Part shown: in pieces, positions 33,836-44,147 of the stretch
Layout of the letters: each line of letters opens with the position of its first letter
How positions within the stretch are numbered: the stretch's first letter is position 1
NCBI GenBank assembly: GCA_016215115.1
Contig: JACRLN010000006.1
Span: 1-64,000, forward strand
Origin: Nitrospirota bacterium
GTDB lineage: Bacteria > Nitrospirota > Thermodesulfovibrionia > UBA6902
Length of the DNA stretch: 64,000 bases
Reading direction: 5' to 3'
Position numbers and translations under genes: made by a program
Notes under the pieces: model-generated
Databases searched by the model: none
What the model saw: only the letters and a program-made list of their open reading frames with translations
What the model was told of the DNA's origin: nothing

Positions 33836-34369
33836 CTAATCTCCTTCAAATTCCGTGAGACAATAGACACTGTATCCCTTTTCCTTCAACTTCTTCTCCC
33901 CGCCAACATCGGGAAGATTGACTATAAATGCCATTTCTGAGACAACACCGCCGAGCTTTTCAATCAGCGTTGCTGCAGCTAACGCCGTACCTCCTGTTGC
34001 AAGCAGGTCGTCTACAAGAAGGACTTTTACCCCTTTTACTATTGCATCCTTGTGAATTTCAACTGTATCTGTGCCGTACTCAAGCTTATATTCGTGTCTT
34101 ACCACCTCTGCCGGAAGCTTGCCCATTTTCCTGACAGGCACGAACCCCTTACCGAGGGTGTAAGACAATGCACCTCCAATAATAAAGCCCCTTGCCTCTA
34201 TGCCGACGATAATGTCAAAGTTTATATCGTCTTTTATATACCTCTGCGTAAAATTGTCAATTACCAGCCTAAACCCCACAGGGTCTTTAATGAGGGTTGT
34301 TATGTCCCTGAACATAATTCCTTTCTTGGGATGATCCGGGATAGTCCTTATTCTTGATTTAATGGGCAT
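33836..34369 (-). CDS. apt: Adenine phosphoribosyltransferase
   Basis: A 177-residue type I phosphoribosyltransferase: MPIKSRIRTIPDHPKKGIMFRDITTLI at the N-terminus, GIEARGFIIGGAL, and the PRPP loop VLLVDDLLATGGTALAA. It converts adenine plus PRPP to AMP. Start 34369 has GAAAGGAGAGC upstream. It follows mtnP on the same strand, so the adenine released from methylthioadenosine can be salvaged directly. Confidence 0.94.
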   Translation of the reverse strand: MPIKSRIRTIPDHPKKGIMFRDITTLIKDPVGFRLVIDNFTQRYIKDDINFDIIVGIEARGFIIGGALSYTLGKGFVPVRKMGKLPAEVVRHEYKLEYGTDTVEIHKDAIVKGVKVLLVDDLLATGGTALAAATLIEKLGGVVSEMAFIVNLPDVGGEKKLKEKGYSVYCLTEFEGD

Positions 34370-34407
34370 AGTTATTGCTCTCCTTTCTTTAAAGGGTTCG
34401 AGGGTAA

Positions 34408-34437
34408 TGTAGGGGCAATTCATGAATTGCCCCTACA
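34408..34437. repeat. 30-bp perfect palindrome, TGTAGGGGC family
   Basis: Arms TGTAGGGGC/GCCCCTACA surround a 12-bp core AATTCATGAATT that is itself palindromic. A second member at 55768-55797 has identical arms and a different palindromic core. It lies between mtnP and apt. Confidence 0.85.
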
Positions 34438-34459
34438 AAAACCTTAAACCATGTTCATA

Positions 34460-35224
34460 CTATTTCACACAAATATCATCATATTCTTTTATTCTGGGAA
34501 TGACATTTAAAAAAAGCTTTATGACATTGTCTGCATTTTTCTTCATGGTGTTCAGTATCATCTCCCATGTCACCGGCTCTTCTTCTTCATGCCAGCAATC
34601 ATAATCGGTGGACATTGCTATCGCCGCATAATGTATTTTTTTCTCCCTCGCGAGCACAACCTCCGGAACAGTACTCATATTTATTACGTCTGCGTTCCAG
34701 CTTCTGAACATGCGGCTTTCAGCCTTTGTTGAAAAACGCGGGCCTTCTATTGTGATAACTGTTTTGTTTTTATGATAAGTTAAATTCAGTTCCCCAGCAG
34801 ACGAGGCGAGCAAATCTATAAGGTTTTGGCAAAATGGCTCAGCCATGGGTGTATGCACAACAACATCCTCGTCAAAAAAGGTGGTTTCCCTTTTTCTCGT
34901 ATGGTCAATAAACTGGTTGGGAAATACGAGGTGCCCGGGGGCAATCTCTTCCCGGAGGGAGCCAACAGCGGTTGATGCAATGATATGTGAGCAGCCCTGT
35001 TCTTTCAGCGCCCAGATATTAGCCCTGAAATTCACTTTCGTCGGATAAATGGAATGGTCCTTTCCATGTCTTGCGATGAGGACTGCGTCGACTCCTTCAA
35101 TCGCGCCGCATGTCAGAACAGATGTCGGTGAGCCATAAGGAGTTTTAACTTGAATTTCTTTTACGTTCTTGAGAATTTTCGGATCATCGAGTCCGGATCC
35201 GCCTATGATTCCTACTTTTAGCAT
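34460..35224 (-). CDS. mtnP: S-methyl-5'-thioadenosine phosphorylase
   Basis: A 254-residue purine nucleoside phosphorylase family II enzyme: MLKVGIIGGSGLDDPKIL, ARHGKDHSIYPTKVNFRANIWAL, TIEGPRFSTKAESRMFRSW, INMSTVPEVVLAREKKIHYAAIAMSTDYDCW. The second His-Ser/Asp region reads MSTDYD, consistent with MTA rather than inosine preference. It splits methylthioadenosine to adenine and methylthioribose-1-phosphate, feeding the apt product next to it. Confidence 0.92.
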   Translation of the reverse strand: MLKVGIIGGSGLDDPKILKNVKEIQVKTPYGSPTSVLTCGAIEGVDAVLIARHGKDHSIYPTKVNFRANIWALKEQGCSHIIASTAVGSLREEIAPGHLVFPNQFIDHTRKRETTFFDEDVVVHTPMAEPFCQNLIDLLASSAGELNLTYHKNKTVITIEGPRFSTKAESRMFRSWNADVINMSTVPEVVLAREKKIHYAAIAMSTDYDCWHEEEEPVTWEMILNTMKKNADNVIKLFLNVIPRIKEYDDICVK

Positions 35225-35332
35225 AAATGGCCTCTTTCTTTTTTCATTATGAGTTGTTATGAATAATGCGAGGACATTAAAGACTATTTATATTAGATAA
35301 TTCAGAAAGAAAAATCAAAACGACTTGCTGTG

Positions 35333-35365
35333 GGGCGTCTCACGCGAGAGCCCCGCTTTTTTTTA
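35333..35365. terminator. GC-rich hairpin with T-run
   Basis: GGGGC and TCTC pair with GAGA and GCCCC (one bulged G) across an ACGC loop, followed on the plus strand by CGC and eight T. It lies between two minus-strand genes. On the minus strand the hairpin is preceded by A-run and followed by a weaker T-rich tract, so it may end XRE transcription before mtnP. Confidence 0.55.
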
Positions 35366-35475
35366 TTTGTCTGGTTGAGTAAACCCTTTCTACCGAAGCC
35401 TTTCCTGAGTCTGTTAGCCGATAGAATCATATAAATAAGTATTTCATGGAATAAATTTGTTTCATAAGGAGGAGA

Positions 35476-35865
35476 TTAAGAAGTTTTTTTCTTCTTACAC
35501 ACAGACTTTAAAAACCCGATAAGATTCGACCTTGCATCTTTATCCGTAAGAAATCTGAAACAGTTTAACAGCTCCTGCTCCTGAAGGGACAGAGTCTTTT
35601 TGCCCTGAATGGAGTAGTTTTTATCTTCCCGTTCTTCAGCAACAAGGAACTCTTTTGTGCTTTCAAAGAAAAAACTCATTGGAACCTTTAAATTATTGGC
35701 GATGCTGAAGAGCCTCTCAGCGCTTACCTTGTTGGTCCCTTTTTCATACTTTTGTATCTGCTGGTAGGTTACCCCTATCATCTCTCCAAGTCTCTCCTGA
35801 GAAATGTTGAGTTGCTCTCGCCTCAGCTTGATTCTGTGACCGATCGTTTTGTTATCTATAAGCAT
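35476..35865 (-). CDS. XRE-family transcriptional regulator
   Basis: A 129-residue regulator. The N-terminal HTH (KTIGHRIKLRREQLNISQERLGEMIGVTYQQIQKYEKGTNKVSAERLFSIAN) is of the Cro/CI type common in rhizobial and nitrogen-cycle genomes. The C-terminal half (SLQEQELLNCFRFLTDKDARSNLIGFLKSVCKKKK) is helical. Start 35865 is chosen because AGGAGG sits 12 bases upstream. Two matching palindromes between this gene and the divergent small gene at 36041 suggest autoregulation and control of that gene. Confidence 0.85.
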   Translation of the reverse strand: MLIDNKTIGHRIKLRREQLNISQERLGEMIGVTYQQIQKYEKGTNKVSAERLFSIANNLKVPMSFFFESTKEFLVAEEREDKNYSIQGKKTLSLQEQELLNCFRFLTDKDARSNLIGFLKSVCKKKKTS

Positions 35866-35914
35866 ACGTTTTTTCTTCCTCCTCAAAATACAACTCCGGG
35901 CTGTAACTGTCTAC

Positions 35915-35958
35915 CAACCGCAGGTTGTTTATTCTTGATTATTAACAACCTATGGTTG
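35915..35958. promoter_or_regulatory. Paired CAACC-N3-GGTTG operators
   Basis: Two perfect 13-bp dyads: CAACCGCAGGTTG (35915-35927) and CAACCTATGGTTG (35946-35958). Their centres are 31 bp apart, close to three helical turns, so two dimers would sit on the same face. They occupy the XRE/two-CW divergent region and are the likely XRE binding sites. Confidence 0.7.
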
Positions 35959-36040
35959 TATTGTATTTATGTGATAGTGTAGGGATAACTGACTATCAGG
36001 TTACTGATTAAGAAGATTAGAATCTGAAAGGAGCTAAAAC

Positions 36041-36160
36041 ATGGCTAAATTAAATTGTTGGGAATTCAAGAAATGTGGACGAGAGACCGGAGGATTAAAA
36101 ATCAAAGAAATGGGAGTATGTCCGGATGCAACAGGGTCATGTATGTATTGTATTTTTTAA
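36041..36160 (+). CDS. Small two-CW-type cysteine protein
   Basis: A 39-residue protein: MAKLNCWEFKKCGRETGG, then KEMGVCPDATGSCMYCIF. The CWEFKKCGRE...GVCP pattern is that of two-CW domain proteins from anaerobes, but the second CW part is missing and the protein ends CMYCIF. Five Cys in 39 residues suggest metal or redox binding. AAAGGAG lies about eight bases before the ATG. It is divergent from the XRE gene and upstream of the HDOD gene. Confidence 0.6.
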   Translation: MAKLNCWEFKKCGRETGGLKIKEMGVCPDATGSCMYCIF

Positions 36161-36226
36161 ACTGGTTAAAAGAGAAGAAGGTGCAACTTAATTCAAATTA
36201 CTAAAAGCAGGACGGAATTCAGCAAC

Positions 36227-36255
36227 TTGACATCACTATGGCTGTTTAATATAAT
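36227..36255 (+). promoter_or_regulatory. Consensus sigma-70 promoter of the HDOD-GGDEF operon
   Basis: TTGACA (36227-36232), exactly 17 bases, TATAAT (36250-36255). Both boxes are perfect. The HDOD start codon is about 50 bases downstream. Confidence 0.8.
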
Positions 36256-36306
36256 GACTTCCCTAATTGATGCTGTTGCTGTGCAAGAAAGAAGGGGACG
36301 ACAATT

Positions 36307-37152
36307 ATGAATGACTCTTTAAGATTATATGTACAAAAGATATCAAAACTCCCCACTATCCCCATTATCGCGCAGGAGATATTAAATATCGTTGATGATG
36401 ATCTCGCCTCGATTAATAAGCTGGAGAATATTATTGAGAAAGACCCCGCCATATCAGCGAAAATTCTCAGCGTTGCCAATTCCGCATTCTTTGGCTATCA
36501 AACTCAATCCGGAACTATTGCTAATGCAATAATAAGGATAGGTGTCAATAATGTAAAAAATATCGCTATCGGAATATCTATGATGACCGTTTTTATTGAT
36601 GAGAAGCCTATCGGTACGGTTGATGCTCAATACCAGAGAATCTTTAAACATTCTTTAGCAGTAGGAATGGTTGCGAGACAATTATCAAGAGAATTGAAGA
36701 TAAATATCTCTGATGAGATTTTTATTAATGGGATATTGCATGATCTCGGATTTATGGTCCTGAACAGGTACTTCCCCCAGATGTTTTTGAACGTGTTAGG
36801 TGAATTCAGAAAAATAAAATGTCTTCTTGAGGCTGAGAAAAAGATTCTCGGCTTCACTCATGCCGATATAGGCATGTGGCTTGCCGACAAGTGGAATTTG
36901 CCCGAAGATATTATAGACACGACCCTCTATCATCATACCCCTTTACTCGCAAGATCAAATCAGAATCATGTTGCGCTTATGCACATAGCAGACTATATAA
37001 CGACTAAAAATGTCTTCAATATTACCGAAACCGACCCGGACTATCCTCTGGATATGTCAACATTTGATATCCTCGGGATATCCGAGAATGATTTCAATGA
37101 AATTGAGACAACAATAAACAAAGAAATACTTTCTGATGAAATATTTAATTAA
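36307..37152 (+). CDS. HDOD domain signalling protein
   Basis: A 281-residue protein composed of one HDOD domain: LPTIPIIAQEILNIVDDDLASINKLENIIEKDPAISAKILSVANSAFFG, FINGILHDLGFMVLNRYFP and VALMHIADYITTK. HDOD proteins resemble HD hydrolases but often act as signalling scaffolds for biofilm and motility control. It keeps an HD pair (LHDLG). Its last base is the first base of the GGDEF gene, so the two are coupled. Confidence 0.88.
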   Translation: MNDSLRLYVQKISKLPTIPIIAQEILNIVDDDLASINKLENIIEKDPAISAKILSVANSAFFGYQTQSGTIANAIIRIGVNNVKNIAIGISMMTVFIDEKPIGTVDAQYQRIFKHSLAVGMVARQLSRELKINISDEIFINGILHDLGFMVLNRYFPQMFLNVLGEFRKIKCLLEAEKKILGFTHADIGMWLADKWNLPEDIIDTTLYHHTPLLARSNQNHVALMHIADYITTKNVFNITETDPDYPLDMSTFDILGISENDFNEIETTINKEILSDEIFN

Positions 37153-38453
37153 TGGGTAACGACTCTTTATTAACATGGTTGAATAACGTATTTGCAAAAG
37201 AAGGCCATAGCCCTTCTTCATATGAGGGGTTGCGACCTGAAGAAAAAATCCTGGCAGAAAAAATAACAGAGCTCTGTAAAAAAGCCGGAAATTACGAGAA
37301 CCGCTCAAAAGTTTATCTTCAGGCGCTTAACAGAACAGAAGGATTTTATGAAGTATCAATAAGGGCCCTTTCTGCATTAATAAAAGTCGGCAGACTCGGA
37401 GAAGAAGTAAAAGACGTATATACATTGTGCAAGAATACCCTTGAAGTATTTTCTCATGAACTTGAATTCGAAAATTGCTCGTTAATGCTCAAAGACACAG
37501 ACGGCGAATACCTGATATTAATGGCCGGCAGGGGGCGCGGGGACAGGTATTTGACAAGAGCCTGGGAAAAAGGGAGAAGGATAAAAATAGGCGAAGGGAT
37601 TGCAGGGCAGGTAGCAAAAACAGGAGAGCACATATTTATATCCGATGTGACCAAGGACAGCCGGTTTAAAAATTTTAAGATGAAAGTGAACATCACTTCT
37701 CTGCTCTCTGTCCCTTTGAAAAGCGAAGACGAAATAATAGGCGTTATCAATTTCAGCCACCCATTTTTAGAGGCCTTCGATGAAAACAGGATTAACCTTA
37801 TGCTCCTTCTTTCAAATTTTGTGGGACAGATGATAACACTGACAAAGCTTCACAACAAGATAGCAAACTGGAATGAGACATTGAAAAAAGAAGTTCAGGG
37901 GAAAACACAGGAATTAATAAAAAAGAACAGGGAGTTGCAGAGAATTGCAGTGAGCGATCCTCTTACCGGGCTTTACAACAGGAGATTTTTTTCTACACGT
38001 CTTGAAGAGGAATTTTCAAGAGCAATCAGATATCACGAGCATTTTTCACTGCTCATTCTCGACATAGATAATCTGAAACCGATAAACGATACTTACGGGC
38101 ATTTAGGTGGTGACAGGGTCATAATGGAACTTGCAAGGGTTTTGAAGAAATTAGGCAGGAAAGGCGACGTAATGGCGCGAATCGGCGGCGATGAATTCGG
38201 ATATGTCCTAATTGAAGCTCACAAAAGAGATGCGTATCAATTTGCATCGAGGATAAAAAAACACTTAGCAATGGTTAAAGTAAGCGGTCTCAAGATAAAA
38301 CCGACCGTCAGTATCGGTATTGCCCATTCTACAATAAAAGGATTGAAAAGGTATCAGGACATCTACAAAGCAGCTGATGACGCCCTGTACGTAGAGAAGA
38401 AGAATAAGAAGACAACAAGCTTACTTGGCAGTTCCACGCCTAAAAAGCAATAA
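37152..38453 (+). CDS. GAF-GGDEF diguanylate cyclase
   Basis: A 433-residue enzyme making cyclic di-GMP. An N-terminal helical part is followed by a GAF domain (about residues 75-230; KIGEGIAGQVAKTGEHIFISDVTKDSRF) and a coiled linker (ETLKKEVQGKTQELIKKNREL). The catalytic domain has SDPLTGLYNRRFF and the intact A-site GGDEF at residues 345-349. An inhibitory I-site RKGD lies five residues before GGDEF, so product inhibition is expected. It is coupled to the HDOD gene and faces the HD-GYP gene tail-to-tail. Confidence 0.93.
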   Translation: MGNDSLLTWLNNVFAKEGHSPSSYEGLRPEEKILAEKITELCKKAGNYENRSKVYLQALNRTEGFYEVSIRALSALIKVGRLGEEVKDVYTLCKNTLEVFSHELEFENCSLMLKDTDGEYLILMAGRGRGDRYLTRAWEKGRRIKIGEGIAGQVAKTGEHIFISDVTKDSRFKNFKMKVNITSLLSVPLKSEDEIIGVINFSHPFLEAFDENRINLMLLLSNFVGQMITLTKLHNKIANWNETLKKEVQGKTQELIKKNRELQRIAVSDPLTGLYNRRFFSTRLEEEFSRAIRYHEHFSLLILDIDNLKPINDTYGHLGGDRVIMELARVLKKLGRKGDVMARIGGDEFGYVLIEAHKRDAYQFASRIKKHLAMVKVSGLKIKPTVSIGIAHSTIKGLKRYQDIYKAADDALYVEKKNKKTTSLLGSSTPKKQ

Positions 38454-38474
38454 AATAAAGTAGTTATAACATGA

Positions 38475-39851
38475 TTATAAAGCAACCTGTTTTTCATAGA
38501 ACTCTCTGGCAACGGACTGCTTCTCTGTTACGTATGAAAATATCTCGTCGTAATTTTCAAAAAGTACATTAATTATTTTTTTATCTAAAAGCTGTCCCTC
38601 TGAAAATTGTTTTAGAATCTGAACAATTCCTTCTCTGGACATCCCTTTTCTATAGGGCCGGTCTTCGGCCAATGCCGTAAATATATCCGCCACACCTAAA
38701 ATCCTTGCGCCCGTGCTGAGGTCGTCCGCTTTACAATGAAACGGATAGCCTGAGCCGTCGAGCCTTTCATGATGATAAGCCGCCCATTCGGCAATATGTT
38801 TAATTCCCCCGATAGTGTTGATTACCGCATAGGTGTAATACGTATGCGATTTCATGACAGCCATTTCTTCTTTTGTGAGCTTTCCGGGTTTGTCAAGAAT
38901 GCTGTTGGGTATAGCCAATTTGCCTATATCATGCAAGTTGCCTGCAACCTCCAACAGTTTTGTCTCCATTTCCGTCAGACCGAATATCCTGGATAATATC
39001 GATGCAGCAGCGGCAACACCGGAAGAATGCGTTGCGGTAAAACGCGAACGGAAATCAATTATATTCCGGAACAACTCGGCGATTAAGGTTATATTGGAGA
39101 ACTCTATTTCCGTCTTTCTGAAAGGCCCTTCGTTAAGTAAAAGAGAATATAACCTGGGCGAAACCAGATCCAGCCAGAATTCCTCCCGATTAGATGCAAT
39201 GGAAAATAAATCCACGATCTGAGGGTGCAATGAAGAACCGGAAAGAGATGTTATCTTCGAGATAATATCTTCATGCTGATGAAGAATGTATTGATTGCGA
39301 TTAATTGAACGTTCGATGTGATCTCCCAAAAAAAGCAACTGAGAATCTAAAACAAGAGGGGTTTCGATTGATTCATTCCAATCCTGCCACTTTTTGTGAT
39401 GAAACCTGATAATCTTTGCTGTGCCCTCCAGCCAGGGGACTTTATTAAGTAGACGTTCACCTTGAATACAATGTTTATCAGTATATTCAAATTCTGAATT
39501 GTGTATGGCAATTTTTTCCTCTAATGAAAGTGCCCCGACATCGTGAAGAAGCGCGGCTATAAAATTATTCTCCATCCTTTCATCAGATAATTTTGCAATC
39601 TTTCCCAGTTCCCATACAATAAATGCCGTTCTCTGCTGGTGCTGCGATAACAGCGGGCTTGCCAGGTCCATTGCATCAGACAGCGAAAGAACAAGATTTC
39701 CCAAATTGACCGAAACTATGCGCTTCATATCAACCCTTTTAAGTGAAGCCGTCAGTATCGCTGACCTCACCGCATAAATATAACTGATTAATTCATTTAA
39801 ACGGCTGTCAGGCAGAATTACTTTAAATCTCTGTCCTGAAATAATCCCCAT
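38475..39851 (-). CDS. HD-GYP c-di-GMP phosphodiesterase
   Basis: A 458-residue protein with two HD regions. The N-terminal one (AALLHDVGALSLEEKI near residue 105, FHHKKW) is HD-like. The C-terminal one is a classical HD-GYP domain: VAGNLHDIGKLAIPNSILDKPGKLT, KSHTYYTYAVI, and HHERLDGSGYP near residue 360. It should hydrolyse the c-di-GMP made by the adjacent cyclase. It lies divergently from nifH with a 275-base gap. Confidence 0.9.
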   Translation of the reverse strand: MGIISGQRFKVILPDSRLNELISYIYAVRSAILTASLKRVDMKRIVSVNLGNLVLSLSDAMDLASPLLSQHQQRTAFIVWELGKIAKLSDERMENNFIAALLHDVGALSLEEKIAIHNSEFEYTDKHCIQGERLLNKVPWLEGTAKIIRFHHKKWQDWNESIETPLVLDSQLLFLGDHIERSINRNQYILHQHEDIISKITSLSGSSLHPQIVDLFSIASNREEFWLDLVSPRLYSLLLNEGPFRKTEIEFSNITLIAELFRNIIDFRSRFTATHSSGVAAAASILSRIFGLTEMETKLLEVAGNLHDIGKLAIPNSILDKPGKLTKEEMAVMKSHTYYTYAVINTIGGIKHIAEWAAYHHERLDGSGYPFHCKADDLSTGARILGVADIFTALAEDRPYRKGMSREGIVQILKQFSEGQLLDKKIINVLFENYDEIFSYVTEKQSVAREFYEKQVAL

Positions 39852-39986
39852 TCCATCTGTAAAAATATAAAGGATGTGTCCGGCAGGATTGCAGATAAGA
39901 TGGGGCGGCAGACCGAGTTTGATACAATCCGCCTACACCCCTTCCCCATAAGGACAAAAAATTATGTTGTTCATGCATTATCTCCT

Positions 39987-40018
39987 TACAAAATTGAAGC
40001 AAAATAAACAATATTGTA
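39987..40018 (+). promoter_or_regulatory. Paired TACA-N4-TGTA-like boxes upstream of nifH
   Basis: TACAAAATTGAA at 39987-39998 and AACAATATTGTA at 40007-40018; each matches TACA-N4-TGTA in seven of eight fixed bases. Start-to-start spacing is 20 bp, identical to the pair before nifB. They lie about 45-75 bp upstream of the -24 element, where enhancer-binding proteins act. Confidence 0.6.
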
Positions 40019-40062
40019 ATTTCTCATAAATCTCTTTACTGAAAAAACAACAGGTTGCCGTC

Positions 40063-40078
40063 TGGCATGATTTTAGCA
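40063..40078 (+). promoter_or_regulatory. Sigma-54 promoter of nifH
   Basis: TGGCATGATTTTAGCA has GG at 40064-40065, ten bases, then GC at 40076-40077, the exact -24/-12 spacing. The predicted transcript starts near 40089, with AAAGGAG at about 40112-40118 before the nifH ATG. Confidence 0.9.
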
Positions 40079-40114
40079 GTTAACCTTGAGGTCAAACAGT
40101 AAAACAAAACTTGA

Positions 40115-40954
<840 letters not shown>

Positions 40955-40975
40955 GAGGCGGCAGTTTAAAAAAAA

Positions 40976-41056
40976 GCGTTCAGCGGTCAGCGCTCAGCTT
41001 TCAGCAAAGAAATGAACTGCTTTTACTGATAGCTGACGGCTGATAGCTGATTGCTA
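40976..41056. repeat. CAGCT/TCAGC-type repeat between nifH and nifD
   Basis: A run of TCAGC units (AGCGGTCAGCGCTCAGC) followed by inverted units (TAGCTGACGGCTGATAGCTG) that can fold on each other. It could act as a processing or attenuation element that favours nifH over nifDK. The same family appears at 45840, 55381 and 57277. Confidence 0.65.
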
Positions 41057-41071
41057 TAAAGGAGGAATGAA

Positions 41072-42499
41072 ATGAGCACAGCGATTAAAGAGACTCAGAA
41101 GATGATAGAGGAAGTTCTGGATGCGTATCCTGAGAAGGCAAAGAAGGACCGGGCTAAACACCTTGCAGCCAATGACCCGACGGGGCAGTGCAGCGCCTGC
41201 CAGGTTAAATCGAACGTCAAATCCCGTCCCGGCGTCATGACAGTCAGGGGATGCGCGTACGCAGGCGCAAAAGGCGTTGTCTGGGGGCCGGTCAAGGACC
41301 AGATCACGATAAGCCACGGACCTGTCGGCTGCGGCCAGTATAGCTGGTGGTCACGTCGGAATTATTACAACGGCCAGACAGGTATTGATACATTTGGAAC
41401 AATGCACATTACAACAGACTTTCAGGAGAAAGATATTGTTTACGGAGGCGACAAGAATTTAGATGCGGCGCTGCACGAATTAAAGGAGCTGTTCCCTCTT
41501 GCAAAAAGCATGGGAATACTTTCGGAATGCCCGGTCGGCCTTATAGGAGACGACATTGAAGCGGTATCCAAAAAGACTGAAAAGGAGTTTGGCATGCCTA
41601 TCGTGCCGGTGAGGTGCGAGGGGTTCAGAGGCGTGAGCCAGTCGCTTGGGCATCACATTGCCAACGATACTATAAGGGACCACATTCTCGGCAAGGGGCA
41701 GCTCGAAAAATTTACGCCCTATGATGTTGCGCTTATCGGAGATTACAACATCGGCGGAGACGCATGGGCTTCGAGAAAGATGCTTGAGGAACTCGGACTT
41801 AGAGTTATTGCGCAGTGGACCGGCGACGCCTCGATAAACGAGATGGGGATAGCGCACAAGGCAAAGGTGAATCTTGTCCACTGTTACCGGTCCATGAACT
41901 ACATATGCAGACACATGGAAGAGCAGTACGGCATCCCGTGGACGGAGTTTAATTTTTTCGGCCCGACAAAGATATACCAGAGCCTCAGGAAGATCGCCTC
42001 GTATTTTGATGACAGTATCAAAGAGAAAGCTGAGAAGATGATCGAAAAATACAAAACAATGATGGATGCGGTCATTGGAGAGTTCAAACCGGGACTTGAA
42101 GGCAAGAGGGTAATGCTTTATGTGGGCGGCTTGAGGCCGAGACATACTATTGGCGCATATGAAGACCTTGGTATGGAGGTTGTGGCTTCAGGATATGAGT
42201 TCGGCCACAGCGACGATTATAAAAGGACCTATCCTGAGATGAAGGAAGGAGCTGTGATCATGGACGATGCAACGCTTTACGAGCTTGAAGAGTTCACAAG
42301 GCGGCTCAGTCCTGATATGGTCGGATCAGGGATAAAGGAGAAGTACTCCTATCATAAGCTGGGCGTGCCTTTCAGGCAGATGCATTCATGGGATTATTCA
42401 GGGCCATATCACGGTTTTGACGGGTTTCCTGTTTTTGCAAGAGACATGGACATGACGGTAAACAGCCCGACATGGGGTTTGATAAGGAGGAAGAAATGA
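41072..42499 (+). CDS. nifD: Nitrogenase molybdenum-iron protein alpha chain
   Basis: A 475-residue alpha subunit. P-cluster ligands are in [23 protein letters not shown] and [12 protein letters not shown]. FeMo-cofactor ligands are the Cys in [10 protein letters not shown] and the His in [14 protein letters not shown]. Length and the [11 protein letters not shown] motif indicate the Mo enzyme rather than VnfD or AnfD. AAAGGAGG precedes the ATG. It overlaps nifK by ATGA, giving balanced translation of the two subunits. Confidence 0.97.
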   Translation: MSTAIKETQKMIEEVLDAYPEKAKKDRAKHLAANDPTGQCSACQVKSNVKSRPGVMTVRGCAYAGAKGVVWGPVKDQITISHGPVGCGQYSWWSRRNYYNGQTGIDTFGTMHITTDFQEKDIVYGGDKNLDAALHELKELFPLAKSMGILSECPVGLIGDDIEAVSKKTEKEFGMPIVPVRCEGFRGVSQSLGHHIANDTIRDHILGKGQLEKFTPYDVALIGDYNIGGDAWASRKMLEELGLRVIAQWTGDASINEMGIAHKAKVNLVHCYRSMNYICRHMEEQYGIPWTEFNFFGPTKIYQSLRKIASYFDDSIKEKAEKMIEKYKTMMDAVIGEFKPGLEGKRVMLYVGGLRPRHTIGAYEDLGMEVVASGYEFGHSDDYKRTYPEMKEGAVIMDDATLYELEEFTRRLSPDMVGSGIKEKYSYHKLGVPFRQMHSWDYSGPYHGFDGFPVFARDMDMTVNSPTWGLIRRKK

Positions 42500-44007
42500 A
42501 GCTGAAGATAAAAGATCACAATGAACTGTTTCAGGAGCAGGAGTATGTCGAACAATTCGAGCGGAAGAAAGAATTTGAGAATTGTCCGTCTGCAGAGGAA
42601 GTACGGCGCATAGCAGAATGGACCAAGACAGAGGAGTACAAGGAATTAAATTTCAAGAGGCAGAACATAAAGATCAATCCTGCGAAGGCATGTCAGCCTC
42701 TGGGTGCGGTATTCTGCGCATCGGGTTTTGAAGGGACACTTCCCTTTGTGCAGGGAGCGCAGGGGTGTGTCGCTTATTTCAGGAGCCATCTGAGCAGGCA
42801 TTTTAAAGAGCCCATGACAGCGGTTTCCACGTCCATGACAGAAGATGCAGCGGTCTTCGGAGGTCTTAACAACATGCTCGAAGGATTAGAGAACGCCTAT
42901 ACTCTTTATCATCCGAAGATGCTTGCGGTCTCTACCACCTGTATGGCTGAAGTAATTGGAGATGACCTGAATGCCTACATAAGGACTGCGCGTGAAAAAG
43001 GGGTTATCCCTCAAGAGCTGCCGGTTCCCTTTGCGCACACGCCGAGCTTTGTCGGCTCAAATATCACCGGGTACGACAACATGATGAAAGGCATACTCAC
43101 TGCCGTTACAGCAGGCAGGAAAGGCGAGCCGAACGGAAAGATAAATATCATCCCCGGCTTTGATACTTACACGGGAAACTACCGGGAATTGAAAAGGCTT
43201 CTCTACATAATGGAAGTAAAGCATACGATACTTGCAGACGTGAGCGATATTTATGATTCTCCCAATTCCGGTGAGTACAAACTCTATCCTGGAGGCACTC
43301 CGCTTGCGGATGCGGCGGATGCGATTAACGCTTTGGCAACCATTGCGCTTCAGAAGTACTCGACTTCAAAGACCCTGGACTATATCAGTAAGGAATGGAG
43401 CCAGACAGTTTCAGCTCTTCCCCCTGTCGGTATAAAAAACACGGATAGATTTTTTGAAGAGATAAGCAAAATTACAGGTAAGCCGCTCCCGCAGGAAATT
43501 GAGAACGAAAGGGGCCGGGCAGTGGATGCGATGATAGACTCGCATCCCTATGTTCACGGGAAGAGGTTTGCCCTCGTCGGCGATCCGGACCTGCTTCTGG
43601 GCCTGATCAGCTTTTTAATGGAGATGGGCGGCATCCCCGTATATATCGTTTGCACAAACGGTGATAAAAAATTCCAGGAAGATGCCGAAGCCATCCTGAG
43701 TGAAAGTCCGTTTGGACAGGAAGGCAGGGTTTATATCAATAAAGACATGTGGCACCTGAGGTCTCTGATGTTCACTGACCCGGTCGATATTCTCATAGGG
43801 AATTCGTACGCAAAGTTATTATGGAGAGATACGGGCACGCCGCTCATAAGGATCGGTTTCCCGCTTTTTGACAGGCACCACCTCCACAGATACCCGATTA
43901 TCGGTTATCAGGGGGTATTAAATCTTGTGAACTGGGTTGTAAATACGGTGCTTGATGAGATGGACAGAAAGACGATGAACACAACGAGCTTTGATGTGAT
44001 CAGATGA
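42496..44007 (+). CDS. nifK: Nitrogenase molybdenum-iron protein beta chain
   Basis: A 503-residue beta subunit. P-cluster cysteines are visible in [27 protein letters not shown] and [12 protein letters not shown]. Later motifs [13 protein letters not shown] and [14 protein letters not shown] are typical. ATG 42496 overlaps the nifD stop and has AAGGAGG nine bases upstream. An upstream in-frame start at 42472 would lie deep in nifD and is not needed. With NifD it forms the catalytic tetramer in the cytoplasm. Confidence 0.97.
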   Translation: MKLKIKDHNELFQEQEYVEQFERKKEFENCPSAEEVRRIAEWTKTEEYKELNFKRQNIKINPAKACQPLGAVFCASGFEGTLPFVQGAQGCVAYFRSHLSRHFKEPMTAVSTSMTEDAAVFGGLNNMLEGLENAYTLYHPKMLAVSTTCMAEVIGDDLNAYIRTAREKGVIPQELPVPFAHTPSFVGSNITGYDNMMKGILTAVTAGRKGEPNGKINIIPGFDTYTGNYRELKRLLYIMEVKHTILADVSDIYDSPNSGEYKLYPGGTPLADAADAINALATIALQKYSTSKTLDYISKEWSQTVSALPPVGIKNTDRFFEEISKITGKPLPQEIENERGRAVDAMIDSHPYVHGKRFALVGDPDLLLGLISFLMEMGGIPVYIVCTNGDKKFQEDAEAILSESPFGQEGRVYINKDMWHLRSLMFTDPVDILIGNSYAKLLWRDTGTPLIRIGFPLFDRHHLHRYPIIGYQGVLNLVNWVVNTVLDEMDRKTMNTTSFDVIR

Positions 44008-44052
44008 GATTGCAAACAATAAACATCGGATAAACAGATTTGCATTTAATCC

Positions 44053-44130
44053 GTCATTCCCGCAGTCCTTAAGCGGGAATCCAGAATATTAAGGAACTGG
44101 ATGCCCGATTAAAAACTTCGGGCATGACAA
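44053..44130. repeat. ATTCCCG/CGGGAAT hairpin-pair repeat
   Basis: GTCATTCCCGCAG...GCGGGAATCCAG and CTGGATGCCCG...CGGGCATGAC, filling the gap between nifK and nifEN. It ends 18 bases before the nifEN ATG. Confidence 0.8.
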
Positions 44131-44147
44131 CTTGGATGAGGTTTGTG

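Noticed and set aside
41480-42145. 221-codon open frame antisense to nifD
   Set aside because: It is the mirror of the conserved nifD coding sequence, with no ribosome site or domain.
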